The notes under the pieces: model-generated
Told to the model about the DNA's origin: nothing
Databases searched by the model: none
What the model saw: the letters and a program-made list of their open reading frames with translations, nothing else
Assembly: GCA_963580285.1 (NCBI GenBank)
Contig: OY757011.1
Location: 95,959,650-96,023,649 of the forward strand
Source of the DNA: Lucinisca nassula
Taxonomy: Eukaryota; Mollusca; Bivalvia; Lucinida; Lucinidae
Reading direction: 5' to 3'
DNA: 64,000 bases
Made by a program: the position numbers and the translations under genes
Part shown: positions 62,849 through 64,000 of the stretch, piece by piece
Layout of the letters: each line of letters begins with the position of its first letter
Numbering within the stretch: position 1 is the stretch's first letter

Positions 62849-63390
62849 AGGCTTATGTTGGTTGGTACCTGATGCTCTGTCTCTGGTCGGGCCCATCGGA
62901 GTCTAACTGTTGGTTTTCTTTTGCTCCAGATTTTCAGTGGTTTCTTGCTGTCGAGTCATCACCGTTGTCTCATCTCTGTGGTTGTTTGATTTTTGTGTTC
63001 ACGGAGATGTTTGCGCTGATGAGTTAGGAGGCCTTCATGCGGACTGAACAAATTATTTGTCTTAATCGCGACGGAAGTAAGGACGTTGATTGTGGCCCTC
63101 CAGTGGAATTCGTTTCCGCTGACCGATCCAAGGCGGTTCTTCTGTCGCGGTTTATTTTTGTTATGGTTTGTCTCTGTGTGTTTGTGTCGCTTATATTATT
63201 TTATTTTGGATAGCCTATTGGTCATTCTTACAGAAAGTTACTGTCCTTTTGGCTTTCCGCTATTGATGTTTCCTTACGCGGTTATATTTTTGCTATGGTT
63301 TGTCTTGGTGTGTTTGTGTCGCTTATATTATTTTATTTTGGATTGCCTATTGACCATTTTGTGGGAAAGTAACAGTCTTTTTTGGGTTTG
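62849..63390 (+). repeat. PLE 3' UTR with internal duplication
   Basis: Normal order up to CTGTCCTTTTGGCTTTCC. Then a second copy of the GGTTATATTTTTGCTATGG to GTGGGAAAGTAACAGTC part follows, so about 110 bp is duplicated near 63180-63375. Confidence 0.75.
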
Positions 63391-64000
63391 CCAACCGTGA
63401 TTGGGCTAACTAGCATGCATGCAGTCTGTCGTATAACATTTATTTTTTGTACCCAACCTTTTATATCGAAGAGTGATTTTACGAAATGGGGTGCTGAAGT
63501 CATTGCGGATATATATTTTTCTGAATTTATATACTCCGTCTCCATAACATTCGGGTTCCGATAGGCCTTGTTGTAGAAGAAATTTAAGTCCAATATTGCA
63601 TTTTAATATTAAATCAGAATGACGTCTATGAAATTTTGAAAAAGGCTTTGCATAGTTTATGGTAGCGATATCCCCGATTAAGACGTTTAGTGGTTAACAA
63701 TTTATTACGAATGTTGAAGTCAGTTACATGACTACACGCACTGGCAAATCGAATTATTTGCGAACTATAAACGCCATAGGATTGCGCACGAGGAACATCA
63801 CCATCCAAAAAAAAGGAACATTTATAATCTCAAAATCATCCTGTGTATCATAAATTTTGCAAGAAACAAACCCATCTACAATAGATAGAGGTAAATCCAA
63901 AAGCGGAGCCTCGGTATCAGACTGGTGGTGGGGGGGGGGGGGGGGGGGTAACTTGACTGATCAAACCATTGATAGGAAATAGGTATTGTCAATATTTAAA
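63391..64000 (-). pseudogene. PLE reverse transcriptase fragment, minus strand, G-run
   Basis: Minus-strand remnant with HKLCKAF, SYGVYSSQ and VIRQTAC-type pieces in broken frames, running off the window. A 19 bp G-run (63930-63948) sits where other copies have TTTACCCCCGAG, and about 27 bp next to it are lost. With 62437-63390 it forms a tail-to-tail pair. Confidence 0.8.

Overview
The window looks like repeat-dense, intron-free, AT-rich intergenic DNA of a mollusc, most likely a bivalve. This is an inference. It rests on many Penelope-like element (PLE) copies, tRNA-derived SINEs with a V-type central domain, and tandem-repeat elements with 145-170 bp core units ending in ACGG-type microsatellites and hairpins, an architecture described in bivalves. 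I found no convincing cellular protein-coding gene, rRNA or functional tRNA. The only protein-like sequences are reverse transcriptases of decayed retrotransposons.

Layout. 1-2475 is a PLE copy cut by the window edge, with a reverse transcriptase reading frame that has one stop, plus its 3' UTR. 2476-3614 is a tandem-repeat element. 3671-3716 holds a complete hammerhead-ribozyme fold, with a second copy on the minus strand at 25798-25843. 4.1-11.98 kb is a patchwork of PLE 3' UTR pieces, small palindromic elements and SINEs. 11985-14749 is a 5'-truncated CR1/Jockey-group LINE inserted into a PLE UTR. 14.9-20.2 kb is a run of MITE and fold-back elements. 21275-21945 is an inverted-repeat-flanked array of short palindromes. 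22.76-25.07 kb is a 157 bp satellite element with an alternating dimer structure. 25.3-29 kb holds small elements and an array built on TTAATGGCCATTAA. 29.2-39.3 kb is dominated by five fragments of one CR1-like LINE, three of them in a row on the minus strand, with SINEs nested in them. 39.9-44.9 kb contains MITEs, one a hAT-type with an 8 bp target duplication. 44.9-49.5 kb holds a 145 bp satellite rich in nuclear-receptor-like sites and a second tandem-repeat element. 49.5-64 kb is again PLE pieces, MITEs, palindrome clusters and SINEs.

What links the parts. Most elements are non-autonomous and would depend on proteins encoded elsewhere. Nesting gives a relative order of insertion at several sites: LINE into PLE UTR, hAT MITE into PLE UTR, hAT MITE into SINE, SINE into SINE, SINE into LINE, PLE UTR into tandem-repeat element. 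The signals most worth following are the two hammerhead ribozymes with base-pair-preserving differences, the several unrelated clusters that share one plan (a short self-complementary word repeated many times), the family of elements sharing a CTATAT-hairpin end, and the 145 bp satellite whose units each carry several AGGTCA-type sites. All coordinates of element edges are by eye and may be off by some bases.
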